Shown: positions 15,147 through 23,509, numbered from the stretch's first letter. The stretch: 64,000 nt of DNA from Burkholderiales bacterium (GCA_947473125.1 CANJDH010000006.1:1-64000); one strand, 5' to 3'. Numbers and translations are program-made. The notes: a model not told the origin generated them from the sequence alone.

Positions 15147-17354
15147 CTACACCAGCTTCTGGTTTTTCAGCGGCAGGGTGCGTACCGGTTTGCCGGTGGC
15201 CGCAAAGATGGCGTTGAGTACCGAGGGCGCGACCACGCAGATGGTCGGCTCGCCGACACCGCCCCAGAAGTCGAAGGTCGGCACCACCACGGTGTCGACA
15301 TGCGGCATCTCGGCGAGCTTGAGGATCTGATAGTCGTGGAAGTTCGATTGCACCACGCGCCCTTTGTCGACCGTGCATTCGCCGTAGAAGGTGGCCGAGA
15401 GGCCGTAGGCCACGCCGCCCTCGACCTGCGCCGCGATCTGCTGCGGGTTGACCGCATGGCCGCAGTTGGTGGCGAGTGTCATGCGGTGCACCTTGACTTC
15501 ACCCTTGGCGTTGACCGATACCTCGGCAACTGCCGCCGAGTAACTGGCGTAGCCCATGAACTGGGCAATGCCGCGGAACCGGCCTGGTTGCAGGGGCTTG
15601 CCCCAATCGCCTTTTTCAGCCGCAGCGTTGAGCACCGCGAGGTGTTTGGGGTACTTGGCCATGAGTGCACGGCGGAACTCGAGCGGGTCGGTGCCGGCAG
15701 CCTTGGCCACTTCGTCCATGAAGCACTCGGAATACACCGCGTTCTGGTTGGTGTTGACACCGCGCCATGGGCCAACCGGCACATGGGTGTTGCGCATCGC
15801 GTATTCGACCAGCAGGTTGGGCACGGCGTAGCCGAACTGGGCGTCACCGGCGGCTGACCAGAAGCCCTGCAACTGGCGGTCGTCGTTGCCGCCTTTGGCA
15901 GCGGCCGGGTTGACGCGCGCATTGATCGACTGGCCCGACACTTTGATATGCAGGCCGACCAGCTTGTTGTTGGCGTCGAGGCCGGCGGAGAGTTTGCACT
16001 GCGAGATCGGGCGGTAGAAGTCGTGCTGCATGTCTTCTTCGCGGCTCCAGATCATTTTCACCGGCGTGCCGGCGAACTGCTTGGCGATCGCCACTGCCTG
16101 GCGCGTGTAGTCCTGATCACCGCCGCGCCGGCCGAAGCCGCCGCCGAGGTCGTGCTTGTAGATCTCGCACTGCGACAGCGGCAGGCCGGACTCTTCGGAG
16201 GCGGCAGCGAGCGACGCTTCTGCGTTTTGGGTCGGCAACCAGACCTCGACCTTGTTGGCCGTGACCAGCGCCGTCGCGTTGGAGGGCTCCATGGTGGCGT
16301 GCGCGAGGAACGGCGTGCTGTACACCGCTTCGATCTTCTTGACGGCACCTTCAATCGCCTTGAGGGCATCGCCCTCGTTGCGGTTGGCGTAGGCGCCGCT
16401 GGCGGCAAGGCCTTCTTTCAGGCGTGCGTCGATCATGGCGCTCGACACGCTGGCGTTGGGGCCTTCATCCCACTCGATCGGCAGGGCGTCGAGGGCTTTC
16501 TTGGCGCGCCACCAGGTATCGGCCACCACGGCGACTGCGGACGGGCTGACCTGCACCGCGCGCTTGACGCCAGGCAGGTTGAGAACCTTGTCGCCGTCAA
16601 AGCTCTTGAGCGTACCGCCGTAGACCGGGCAAGCCTTGACGGCCGCATAGAGCATGCCGGGGAGCTTGAGGTCGATCGAGTAGACCTTGCTGCCGTTGAG
16701 CTTGTTGGCGGTGTCGAGGCGCTTCACCGGTTTGCCGGCGACTTTCCAGTCCTGCGGGCTCTTCAGCTTGATCGACTTGACGTCGGGTGGGGTGATTTTC
16801 GACGCGGCCACGGCGAGCTTGCCGTAGGTGGTCTTGCGCTTCGAGGCGGCATGGGTGACCACTCCTTTGTCGACACTGATTTCACCGACCGGCACGTTCC
16901 ATTCATTTGCGGCGGCCTGCAACAGCATGATGCGCGCGGCGGCGCCGCCCTGACGCACGTAGGTGTTGGAAATGCGGATGCCGCGGCTGCCGCCGGTGCT
17001 CATTTCGCCCCAGACGCGGTTTCGCGCCAGGTTCTGGCCGGCGGTAACCTGCTCGATGCCGACGCGCTTCCAGTCGCATTCGAGCTCTTCGGTGACCAGT
17101 TGCGCCAGGCCGGTGTGGGTGCCCTGGCCCATCTCGGAGCGGGCCACGCGAATCACTACCGATTCATCGGATTTGACGACAACCCAGGCGTTGACTTCGG
17201 TGACGGAGGCCTTGGCGGCGGGAGCGGCGCTGCCGGGCAGGTGAAATCCCAGAGACAGGCCGCCGGCAGCGGCGGCCGAACCGACGATGAAGCCGCGGCG
17301 TGACGGATTGGCGAGAGCGGTAGCGGAAGTAGCGGAGGCGTTGGTTTTTTTCAT
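15147..17354 (-). CDS. Xanthine-dehydrogenase-family large subunit (IorB-like), Tat-exported
   Basis: A 735-residue molybdopterin-binding subunit related to isoquinoline 1-oxidoreductase beta subunit and other periplasmic aldehyde or N-heterocycle hydroxylases. It begins with a twin-arginine signal (PSRRGFIVG and a hydrophobic stretch, ~18-45), so the complex is probably folded in the cytosol and exported. Visible family blocks are VVIRVARSEMGQGTHTGLAQ, HDLGGGFGRRGGDQDY and PVGPWRGVNTNQNA. The catalytic-type glutamate is likely in the C-terminal GGVGEPTICVVAP block. It is coupled to the small 2Fe-2S subunit 12 nt upstream. No FAD subunit is present, so electrons probably leave through a cytochrome or another carrier encoded elsewhere. 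Confidence 0.9.
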   Translation of the reverse strand: MKKTNASATSATALANPSRRGFIVGSAAAAGGLSLGFHLPGSAAPAAKASVTEVNAWVVVKSDESVVIRVARSEMGQGTHTGLAQLVTEELECDWKRVGIEQVTAGQNLARNRVWGEMSTGGSRGIRISNTYVRQGGAAARIMLLQAAANEWNVPVGEISVDKGVVTHAASKRKTTYGKLAVAASKITPPDVKSIKLKSPQDWKVAGKPVKRLDTANKLNGSKVYSIDLKLPGMLYAAVKACPVYGGTLKSFDGDKVLNLPGVKRAVQVSPSAVAVVADTWWRAKKALDALPIEWDEGPNASVSSAMIDARLKEGLAASGAYANRNEGDALKAIEGAVKKIEAVYSTPFLAHATMEPSNATALVTANKVEVWLPTQNAEASLAAASEESGLPLSQCEIYKHDLGGGFGRRGGDQDYTRQAVAIAKQFAGTPVKMIWSREEDMQHDFYRPISQCKLSAGLDANNKLVGLHIKVSGQSINARVNPAAAKGGNDDRQLQGFWSAAGDAQFGYAVPNLLVEYAMRNTHVPVGPWRGVNTNQNAVYSECFMDEVAKAAGTDPLEFRRALMAKYPKHLAVLNAAAEKGDWGKPLQPGRFRGIAQFMGYASYSAAVAEVSVNAKGEVKVHRMTLATNCGHAVNPQQIAAQVEGGVAYGLSATFYGECTVDKGRVVQSNFHDYQILKLAEMPHVDTVVVPTFDFWGGVGEPTICVVAPSVLNAIFAATGKPVRTLPLKNQKLV

Positions 17355-17366
17355 GTTGATGTCTCC

Positions 17367-17867
17367 TTAAGCGCTCTTGGCGGTGGGTTTGGCAGCGGGC
17401 TTGGCAGTGCGGCCGGATGCGATCTCGGCAGCGCGATGTACGCCGGCGCGAATCCGCTGGTAGGTGCCGCAGCGGCAGATGTTGGTCATCGCCTCGTCAA
17501 TCTGCTGGTCGGTCGGCTTCGGCGTCTTTTTGAGCAGGGCGACAGCGGCCATGATCTGGCCGGATTGGCAGTAGCCGCACTGCGGCACGTCGAGTTCTGC
17601 CCAGGCCTGCTGCACCGGATGGCTGTTGTTGCGGCTGATGCCCTCGATGGTGAGCACCTTGTCGCCGGGCTTGACGGCGCTGACCGGCATCGAGCACGAG
17701 CGCGTCAGCTGGCCGTTGATGTGTACCGAGCAGGCGCCGCATTGCGCCACGCCGCAGCCGTATTTGGTGCCGGTCAGGCCGACCTGTTCGCGCAGGGTCC
17801 AGAGTAGCGGGGTGTCGGCTTCGACTTGCACGTCGTGCGCCTTGCCGTTGATGTTGAGTTTTGCCAT
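17367..17867 (-). CDS. (2Fe-2S)-binding small subunit of molybdenum hydroxylase (IorA-like)
   Basis: The 166-residue electron-transfer partner of the large subunit. It binds two 2Fe-2S clusters: a plant-ferredoxin-type set in YGCGVAQCGACSVHING with C61-type ligand RSCSMP, and a second set in CGYCQSGQIM and NICRCGTYQRI. All cysteine motifs are intact. A K/A/P tail follows. The ATG at 17867 has an AAGGAGAC Shine-Dalgarno and matches the family N-terminus; the open frame continues upstream but is not coding. It travels to the periplasm bound to the Tat-bearing large subunit, as in the family. Confidence 0.92.
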   Translation of the reverse strand: MAKLNINGKAHDVQVEADTPLLWTLREQVGLTGTKYGCGVAQCGACSVHINGQLTRSCSMPVSAVKPGDKVLTIEGISRNNSHPVQQAWAELDVPQCGYCQSGQIMAAVALLKKTPKPTDQQIDEAMTNICRCGTYQRIRAGVHRAAEIASGRTAKPAAKPTAKSA

Positions 17868-17921
17868 GCGGGTCTCCTTGGGGTGCGCCTTTGCCTTTGT
17901 ATGGCGGCGCTGTGGTGATGC

Positions 17922-17956
17922 CGGTGAAGTGCGATGCGGTGAGGTGCGGTGAAGTG
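17922..17956. repeat. Three 10-bp direct repeats upstream of the molybdenum hydroxylase
   Basis: CGGTGAAGTG (17922-17931), CGGTGAGGTG (17937-17946) and CGGTGAAGTG (17947-17956) lie 55-90 bp before the small-subunit start. The last two abut and the first is set off by 5 bp. The position suits a regulator-binding array. No regulator gene is adjacent; the nearest is the LysR gene at 18.8-19.7 kb. Confidence 0.5.
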
Positions 17957-18027
17957 AGGCCGGGTGGATGGTAGTTCCGGATCGGCAAAAGCTTAGCGCA
18001 TTCGCGCGGCGCACGTACCAAACGAGG

Positions 18028-18807
18028 TCAGGTGCGGGTGCCGCGCAGGCTTGGCAGGCCGATGCCGGTGGCATCGAAGCCGCCGTCAACGGCCAGCACC
18101 TGACCGTTGATGTAGCTTGCCTGCGGGCTGCACAGGAACCACACGGCGGCGGCGATCTCCTGCTCGAGGCCGTAGCGGTTCAGCGGGATGGCGTCGTGGT
18201 AGTCGGCGCGGATGTCGGCCGTGTGCACTTTCTTGGCCATGGCGGTATCGACCGGGCCGGGTGCCACCGCATTGACGCGAATTCCGACACTGCCAAGTTC
18301 GGCCGCCTGCTGTTTGGTGAGGTGCATCACGCCGGCCTTGCTGGTGCCGTAGGCGACCCGCAGGGTGCTGGCGCGCAGGCCCGAGATCGAGCCGATGTTG
18401 ACCACGCTGCCGCCGCCGGCGGCAAGCATGTGCGGCGCGCACAACTGTGTGCAGATGAACGGGCCGGTCAGGTTGACCGCGATCACGCGTTCCCATTCGG
18501 CAACCGTGGTGTCGAGGATCGGCTTGAACACGGCGGTGCCGGCATTGTTGACCAGTGCGTCGATGCGCCCGAACTGCTTGACGACGCGAGCCACCGCCGC
18601 CTGCACTTCGCCGGCGTGCGCCACGTCGCATTTCACGGCGACCACGCGCTTGGCCTGCTTGAGCCTGGCCGCTGCCTTTTTGAGCGTGGCGCCGTCGATG
18701 TCGATCAGCGCAACGCGCCAGCCTTCGGCAAGGAACCTGGTGGTAACGGCAAGGCCGATGCCGCGCGCGGCGCCGGTGATGAGGGCAACTTTTCGGTCGG
18801 GCTTCAT
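18028..18807 (-). CDS. Short-chain dehydrogenase/reductase (SDR)
   Basis: A 259-residue classical SDR that uses NAD(P)H. Cofactor motif TGAARGIG lies at 11-18, NNAG at 87-90, and the catalytic set S140, Y153 and K157 is in place (AYGTSK). D35-I-D after the second strand suggests preference for NAD(H). The C-terminal block INGQVLAVDGG is standard. The substrate is unknown. Its ATG overlaps the stop of the LysR gene by 4 nt, so regulator and SDR are translationally coupled and the SDR may be a target of its own regulator. Confidence 0.9.
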   Translation of the reverse strand: MKPDRKVALITGAARGIGLAVTTRFLAEGWRVALIDIDGATLKKAAARLKQAKRVVAVKCDVAHAGEVQAAVARVVKQFGRIDALVNNAGTAVFKPILDTTVAEWERVIAVNLTGPFICTQLCAPHMLAAGGGSVVNIGSISGLRASTLRVAYGTSKAGVMHLTKQQAAELGSVGIRVNAVAPGPVDTAMAKKVHTADIRADYHDAIPLNRYGLEQEIAAAVWFLCSPQASYINGQVLAVDGGFDATGIGLPSLRGTRT

Positions 18808-19748
18808 GAGGGTGATCCGGTAGGGGGTTTCGCAGGGGACTGGTTTGCAGACTGCGCGGCCAGGATGGCCAGACGGTCCACCACCAATTGTGCCATTGGT
18901 GCGTGGCTGCGGCCCTTGAGCGACACGACGCCCATCTCGGCGTACAGGGTCGGCAGGGGGGCGACGTTGAGCAGGCTGAGGCGTTTTTGCCGCACCTCCT
19001 CTCGCACCACGGCGTGCGAGGCGGCCAAAATCGTGTCGGTACCGAGCGCCACGTGTTTTAGCAAGTGGATGTCGTCGCATTCGAGTGCCAGCGGCAATGC
19101 GCCGTCCGGCGGCATGCCGAGCATCGCCAGCAGGCGTGCACGTATCAGCCGCGGCAGGCGCACCGTGGCGATGCCGAACGGCGCCATCTCGGCCGGGTGC
19201 AGTCGACGGCGCGCCTGCAAGGGGTGGCCGGCGTGCACGTAGAAGGCGCCATGCTGCCGCGCCAGCGGTGTGACGTGCAGGTCGGCGCCCGGGGGCAGCT
19301 CGCGGGTGTCGGCTACGAAAAAATCGAGCTCTTCGTTGCGCAGATGTTGTGCCAGGTAGGTCCAGTTGTTGACCTCGACGCGCATCTTGATCGCGGGGTG
19401 TTGCTGGCGCAGCTCGGCCAGGAGTGCAGGGAGCAGGGTTGCTGCCGGGTAGGGGCCGGCGCCAAACGCCAGGTCGCCGATCAGTCGCTGGCGGAACAGC
19501 CCGACATCGCGCTCCAGGCAGCGGCTGTCGAACAGCAGTTTGCGTGCGCGCTCGATCACGAAGCTGCCGGCGGTGGTGGGTGTGGCTTCGGTGGTGCCGC
19601 GATCAAACAGGGGCAGACCCAGTTCAGCCTCGATCGCCTGGATGCTGCGGCTGAACGCGGGCTGCGACAGGTGCACGCGCTTCGCCGCACGCGCGAAGTT
19701 GCGCTCTTCGGCGAGGGCGACCAGATGGCTGAGGCGCTTCAGATCCAT
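18804..19748 (-). CDS. LysR-family transcriptional regulator
   Basis: A 314-residue LTTR with the N-terminal winged helix (MDLKRLSHLVALAEERNFAR, LSQPAFSRSIQAIEAELG) and the two-lobed ligand-binding domain after ~residue 90. The ATG at 19748 was chosen over the ATG at 19769 because LTTRs normally open with a short M-D-L-type start. The gene faces a sterol-desaturase-like gene across 152 bp that contains an LTTR-type dyad at 19767-19785. Its stop overlaps the SDR start. It probably controls both directions. Confidence 0.9.
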   Translation of the reverse strand: MDLKRLSHLVALAEERNFARAAKRVHLSQPAFSRSIQAIEAELGLPLFDRGTTEATPTTAGSFVIERARKLLFDSRCLERDVGLFRQRLIGDLAFGAGPYPAATLLPALLAELRQQHPAIKMRVEVNNWTYLAQHLRNEELDFFVADTRELPPGADLHVTPLARQHGAFYVHAGHPLQARRRLHPAEMAPFGIATVRLPRLIRARLLAMLGMPPDGALPLALECDDIHLLKHVALGTDTILAASHAVVREEVRQKRLSLLNVAPLPTLYAEMGVVSLKGRSHAPMAQLVVDRLAILAAQSANQSPAKPPTGSPS

Positions 19749-19766
19749 GGTGTGTGCCTGATATGG

Positions 19767-19785
19767 CAATGCATTTTACGCATTG
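19767..19785. promoter_or_regulatory. LysR-type operator (T-N11-A dyad)
   Basis: CAATGC at 19767-19772 and GCATTG at 19780-19785 form a perfect dyad that contains the LTTR T-N11-A pattern (T19770, A19782). A third TGCATTG lies at 19801-19807. A TATAAA -10-like box is at 19795-19800, facing the desaturase. The dyad starts 18 bp before the LysR start codon, the usual place for autoregulation. Confidence 0.55.
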
Positions 19786-19839
19786 ATTGGAGCATATAAA
19801 TGCATTGGACAAATACACCGTGCGGCCGAACAATGTCGT

Positions 19840-19875
19840 CACAAGAACTTCGCAAAACACAAGAACTTGGCAAAA
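19840..19875. repeat. 18-bp tandem direct repeat in the desaturase leader
   Basis: Two abutting 18-bp units at 19840-19857 and 19858-19875 share CACAAGAACTT and GCAAAA and differ at one base (C versus G at unit position 12). They lie 25-60 nt before the desaturase ATG. They may be a second protein-binding site or a simple duplication. Confidence 0.7.
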
Positions 19876-19900
19876 CAGTGGCAACCCCAAGGAGACCACC

Positions 19901-20782
19901 ATGAACCCCGTCCAGAATGTGATTCTCGTGCTCATCATCCTGATGTACGCGGGGCTCGAATTTGCCTCCGGCCGCCACAAGCAATTGAAGGTCACACCGG
20001 ACGACAACAAGGTCGACTTGTTCATGTTTGTGTTGCTGGTCGCCCTGGTCCAGCCGCTGATCTTTGCGCTCACCGGCAAGGCCGGTGCGCTGCTTTTTCC
20101 CGAGGCCAGCGGCGCACTGGCATGGATGCCCTGGTGGGCCATGTTCGGCATCCTGCTGCTGGCCGACGACATGACGCAATACTGGTGGCACCGGCTGTCG
20201 CACACGCCGCTGCTGTGGCCGCTGCATCGCGCGCACCACACGGCGCAGTACATGAGCATGCGCATGACCTATCGCAATAACTTCTTCTATTACCTGATGA
20301 TGCCGGGGCTATGGATCTCCGGCTGCTTGATCTATCTCGGGTTCGGCAACGTCTATCTCGTATACATCATCATCAAGCTCACCGTGATCATGGGCGCGCA
20401 CTGCGCCGTGCCCTGGGACGAGCGGCTCTACCGGATCAAGGCCCTCGGCCCCCTGATGTGGGTGGTGGAGCGCACCATCTCGACGCCGGCGACGCACTGG
20501 GCGCATCATGCGATGACCAACCAGGACGGTGTCGGCCATTACAAGGGCAACTTCGGCAATCTGCTGTTTTTCTGGGACATCCTGTTCGGCAGCGCGCACA
20601 TCACGCGGCGCTACCCGCCGCAGGTGGGCCTGAAGGACGACCAGCTGTTCGGCAAGGAGCGCTGGTTTACCGAAATGTTTTATCCGCTGCTGACCTCAAG
20701 GCGCGAGCATTCGGCGCTGTCCCCCGGCGGCAAGGCCTACGCCGAGGCGGAAACTGCGATGCCGCCGGTGCGCGGCGCGTGA
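19901..20782 (+). CDS. Sterol-desaturase / fatty-acid-hydroxylase family membrane protein
   Basis: A 293-residue integral membrane di-iron enzyme candidate. Its eight-histidine-type motifs are WWHRLSH (H97, H101), HRAHHT (H109, H112, H113) and THWAHH (H199, H202, H203), set between about four membrane helices. Known members hydroxylate or desaturate sterols, carotenoids or fatty acids, or cleave alkylglycerol ethers; the substrate here is unknown. The ATG at 19901 follows AAGGAGACC. It is divergent from the LysR-SDR pair and probably regulated by that LysR protein. Confidence 0.85.
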   Translation: MNPVQNVILVLIILMYAGLEFASGRHKQLKVTPDDNKVDLFMFVLLVALVQPLIFALTGKAGALLFPEASGALAWMPWWAMFGILLLADDMTQYWWHRLSHTPLLWPLHRAHHTAQYMSMRMTYRNNFFYYLMMPGLWISGCLIYLGFGNVYLVYIIIKLTVIMGAHCAVPWDERLYRIKALGPLMWVVERTISTPATHWAHHAMTNQDGVGHYKGNFGNLLFFWDILFGSAHITRRYPPQVGLKDDQLFGKERWFTEMFYPLLTSRREHSALSPGGKAYAEAETAMPPVRGA

Positions 20783-20850
20783 GGCCTGCCCCGCATTGAC
20801 CTTGTAAAGGACATAGACAAAGTCTTGCAATTGGGGGATGGCGGCAGCAT

Positions 20851-20879
20851 CTGCAACACAGGTATAACCTGTGCTGCAG
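20851..20879. promoter_or_regulatory. 29-bp dyad abutting the NRAMP-like start codon
   Basis: CTGCAACACAGGT (20851-20863) and ACCTGTGCTGCAG (20867-20879) are reverse complements with one mismatch around the central ATA. The right arm ends one base before the ATG at 20880. The dyad overlaps a TATAAC -10-like box at 20863-20868. Such a site suits a metal-responsive repressor or an RNA hairpin that hides the start; which of these applies is not decided by sequence. Confidence 0.55.
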
Positions 20880-22178
20880 ATGCCGACCCCAATTGACCTG
20901 ATCCGCCGCTTCACGCGCGCCTCTTCGCTGGGGCCGGTCCTGAAACAGCTCGGGCCCGGGCTCATCACCGGTGCCGCCGACGACGACCCGAGCGGCATCG
21001 CCACCTACTCGCAGGCGGGGGCTCAGTTCGGCTTCAACATGCTGTGGACGGTGATCCTCACCTATCCGTTGATGGCGGCGATCCAGATGGTGAGTGCACG
21101 GCTCGGCGTCGTGACTGGCCGTGGGCTGGCGGCAAACATCCGGCGTGGCTTTGCGCCGGCGCTGCTGTACGGCATCGTGCTGCTGTTTGTGGTCGCCAAT
21201 ACCATCAATATCGCAGCCGACATCGCGGCGATGGCCGATGCGCTGCACTTGTTCCTCGGAGGACCGCGGCATGTGTATTCCCTGTTCTTCGGGCTGCTGT
21301 GCCTGGTCTTGCAGGTGTTTCTGTCGTACCAGCGCTATGTGCGTTACCTCAAATGGCTTACGCTGGCCCTACTTTCCTACGTGGCAGTGGCATTTACCGT
21401 GCATGTGCCGTGGGGCGAGGTGGTGCGCGCCTCCCTCTGGCCGAGCCTGGCCTGGAACAACAACACGCTGATGATGGTGGTGGCGATATTCGGCACCACC
21501 ATCAGCCCGTATCTGTTTTTCTGGCAGGCGGCACAGGAGGTCGAAGACCTGCGTGCGACGCCAGGGGCCGCCAGCCTGCGCCGCGAGCCGGCCGGCGCGC
21601 TGGCGCGGCTGCGTCGCATCAAGGTCGATACCTGGGTCGGCATGGGTTTCTCCAATCTGGTGGCGTTTTTCATCATCCTGTCCACCGCCGTGACGCTGCA
21701 CGCCGCCGGCCTGGTGAACATCCAGACTTCGGCCGATGCGGCACAGGCGTTGCGTCCGCTCGCCGGCGAGTTTGCGTTCCTGCTGTTCGGCCTGGGCATC
21801 ATCGGCACCGGTCTGCTCGCCGTGCCGGTGCTGGCCGGTTCAGCCGCGTACGCGGTGGCCGAGACGTTTCACTGGAAGACCGGGCTCGATCTGAAATGGC
21901 CGGCGCAAGGGCGCGGCTTCTACGGCATCATCGCGATCGCGACCATGGGGGGCGCGCTGATCGATTTCCTGCCGGTTGATCCGATCAAGGCGCTGTTCTG
22001 GAGCGCCGTGATCAACGGCGTGATCGCCGTGCCGATCATGGCCATGATGATGGTGCTGGCCAGCTCCCGGCGCATCATGGGGGACTTCACGCTGTCGCTG
22101 CGGCATAGCGTGCTTGGCTGGGTCGCGACGGGCGTGATGCTGGCAGCCGTGCTGGCGATGCTCGGCACCTGGCTCTGA
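20880..22178 (+). CDS. NRAMP-related divalent metal transporter
   Basis: A 432-residue membrane protein with about eleven helices and the NRAMP-type opening LKQLGPGLITGAADDDPSGI. Classic NRAMPs use DPGN in helix 1 and a methionine in helix 6 (MPH) to bind Mn2+ or Fe2+. Here helix 1 reads DPSG and no MPH is visible, as in divergent NRAMP relatives that may carry Mg2+ or other ions. Transport is probably proton-coupled. ATG 20880 was chosen; a GTG at 20871 would lie inside the dyad. The dyad upstream suggests metal- or ligand-responsive control. Confidence 0.8.
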   Translation: MPTPIDLIRRFTRASSLGPVLKQLGPGLITGAADDDPSGIATYSQAGAQFGFNMLWTVILTYPLMAAIQMVSARLGVVTGRGLAANIRRGFAPALLYGIVLLFVVANTINIAADIAAMADALHLFLGGPRHVYSLFFGLLCLVLQVFLSYQRYVRYLKWLTLALLSYVAVAFTVHVPWGEVVRASLWPSLAWNNNTLMMVVAIFGTTISPYLFFWQAAQEVEDLRATPGAASLRREPAGALARLRRIKVDTWVGMGFSNLVAFFIILSTAVTLHAAGLVNIQTSADAAQALRPLAGEFAFLLFGLGIIGTGLLAVPVLAGSAAYAVAETFHWKTGLDLKWPAQGRGFYGIIAIATMGGALIDFLPVDPIKALFWSAVINGVIAVPIMAMMMVLASSRRIMGDFTLSLRHSVLGWVATGVMLAAVLAMLGTWL

Positions 22179-22237
22179 GGGAGGGCAGCGCACGCGAGTC
22201 GTTTACACTACCATGCCCCCCCCGGAGACATGCAGCC

Positions 22238-22528
22238 ATGAACCTCGTTGCCACCATTGACTGGCTCAAGGGCCCGACGATCGAAAAAGTGCAGGTGACC
22301 AGCGAGCATGCGCTGTGCCAGGGCGGGATTCCGATCCTGATGATCAACGGCCAGCCCTATGGCCCGCGCGACTACTACCGTGATCCGACCCGTGCGGAAA
22401 ATTTTGTCGTGGCAGCCGGCCTGCTCAAATTCGCCCAGCCGCTCGACATGAAAGACCGTGGCCTTCTGGCGCGCGGCGGATTCCGCACCGAAGACGATGA
22501 CGACCGGCCGATGACCTTCAAGGTTTGA
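22238..22528 (+). CDS. Hypothetical small protein
   Basis: A 96-residue soluble protein not assigned to a family. It has a single cysteine-containing segment (SEHALCQGGIPILMINGQPY) and an acidic/aspartate-rich C-terminus (FRTEDDDDRPMTFKV). There is no signal peptide or membrane segment. Codon use matches its GC-rich neighbours, which supports a real gene. It starts 59 nt after the transporter stop on the same strand and ends at a hairpin before the convergent methyltransferase gene. Confidence 0.6.
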   Translation: MNLVATIDWLKGPTIEKVQVTSEHALCQGGIPILMINGQPYGPRDYYRDPTRAENFVVAAGLLKFAQPLDMKDRGLLARGGFRTEDDDDRPMTFKV

Positions 22529-22542
22529 GGCCGCGCACCGGG

Positions 22543-22560
22543 GCCGCCGCTGCCGCGGCG
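22543..22560. terminator. GC-rich hairpin between convergent genes
   Basis: CCGCCGC (22543-22549) and GCGGCGG (22554-22560) form a 7-bp stem with the loop TGCC, between two convergent stops. There is no T-tract, so termination strength is doubtful. Confidence 0.35.
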
Positions 22561-22562
22561 GA

Positions 22563-23408
22563 TTACTGCTTGATGAATTTCAGCGTGAAACGGTCGCTCT
22601 CGCCGATCGCCTGGTATTTGGCGCGATCGAGGTGCTTGTTGCGATACGTCGGCGGCAAGGCCCACACGCCTTCCGGATGGTTCTTGGTGTCTTTCGGGTT
22701 GGCATTGACCTCGGATGCCCCGGCAAACCTGAAACCGGCCTTTTCGATCAGAGCAATCGCGTAATCCTGGCGGATGTAGCCGTTTTTGGTCTGCGCCTCC
22801 TGGGGCACATCGGGCAAGCCGCGATGGTCGACGATGCCGAGCACGCCGCCCGGTTTCAAGGCCTTGTGGAACGCGCGCAAGGCCCCGTCAATCTCGTTGC
22901 GGGCGATCCAGTTGTGCAGGTCGCGAAACGTGATGACGAAATCGGCACTGCCTGGCGGCGCGATGTCGTGCAGGCCGGCATTGAAGGGCGTGACTTCGAC
23001 CTTGCCGTAGAGGGCCGGTTCGGCTTTGAGGCGCGCCAGCAGCTTCTGGTGGTCGGCCAGATAGTTTGCCGGTGCTGCCGGATCGCGATTGGCGGCGATG
23101 TAGCGACCCTTGTCTTTCAGGTAGGGCGCGAGGAACTCCATGTAGTAACCGCCGCTGCCCGGCAGGATCTCGACCACGGTGCTGTCCACGCGAATGCCGA
23201 AAAACGTCAGCGACTCGACCGGATGGCGAAACGCGTCGCGCGCCACGTTATTCGGGCTGCGATGCGCGGCTGCTGCGAGATGGCTCAGACCGGATGCGTC
23301 GTGGGTCGGCAGCGGCGCGCACGCCGCGGCGCCGAGGAAGGCGAGCATCGCGGCGAGGAGCCGGCCTGCGCCGCCTCGGGCGCGCGGTGGTGTGGGGGTT
23401 GGTTGCAT
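22563..23408 (-). CDS. Exported lipoprotein with methyltransferase fold
   Basis: A 281-residue protein whose first ~31 residues are a lipoprotein signal (basic start, LLAAMLAFLGAAAC, lipobox LGAAAC with C30 as the lipidated residue). The mature part has a class I SAM-methyltransferase-like fold (VVEILPGSGGYYMEFLAPYL, DFVITFRDLHNWI, GGVLGIVDHRG). An exported methyltransferase is unexpected because SAM is cytosolic; such proteins form a recognised but unexplained group in proteobacteria. The SAM-loop glycines are present. Function is unknown. Confidence 0.75.
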   Translation of the reverse strand: MQPTPTPPRARGGAGRLLAAMLAFLGAAACAPLPTHDASGLSHLAAAAHRSPNNVARDAFRHPVESLTFFGIRVDSTVVEILPGSGGYYMEFLAPYLKDKGRYIAANRDPAAPANYLADHQKLLARLKAEPALYGKVEVTPFNAGLHDIAPPGSADFVITFRDLHNWIARNEIDGALRAFHKALKPGGVLGIVDHRGLPDVPQEAQTKNGYIRQDYAIALIEKAGFRFAGASEVNANPKDTKNHPEGVWALPPTYRNKHLDRAKYQAIGESDRFTLKFIKQ

Positions 23409-23509
23409 GTGGTCTCCGTGGTGCAGGGCGTGGGGTGCAGGGGTGGGGCAGGGTTTACGGCTTCATCGCATAATACCCGCCATCGAAAAGCTGTCAGTGG
23501 AGAAAGACA

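Noticed and set aside
15948..17303. A 451-codon open frame on the plus strand opposite the molybdenum hydroxylase
   Set aside because: It mirrors a gene with all family motifs and has no ribosome-binding site.
20796..20824. TTGACC as a -35 box for the NRAMP-like gene
   Set aside because: No acceptable -10 at 16-18 bp spacing.
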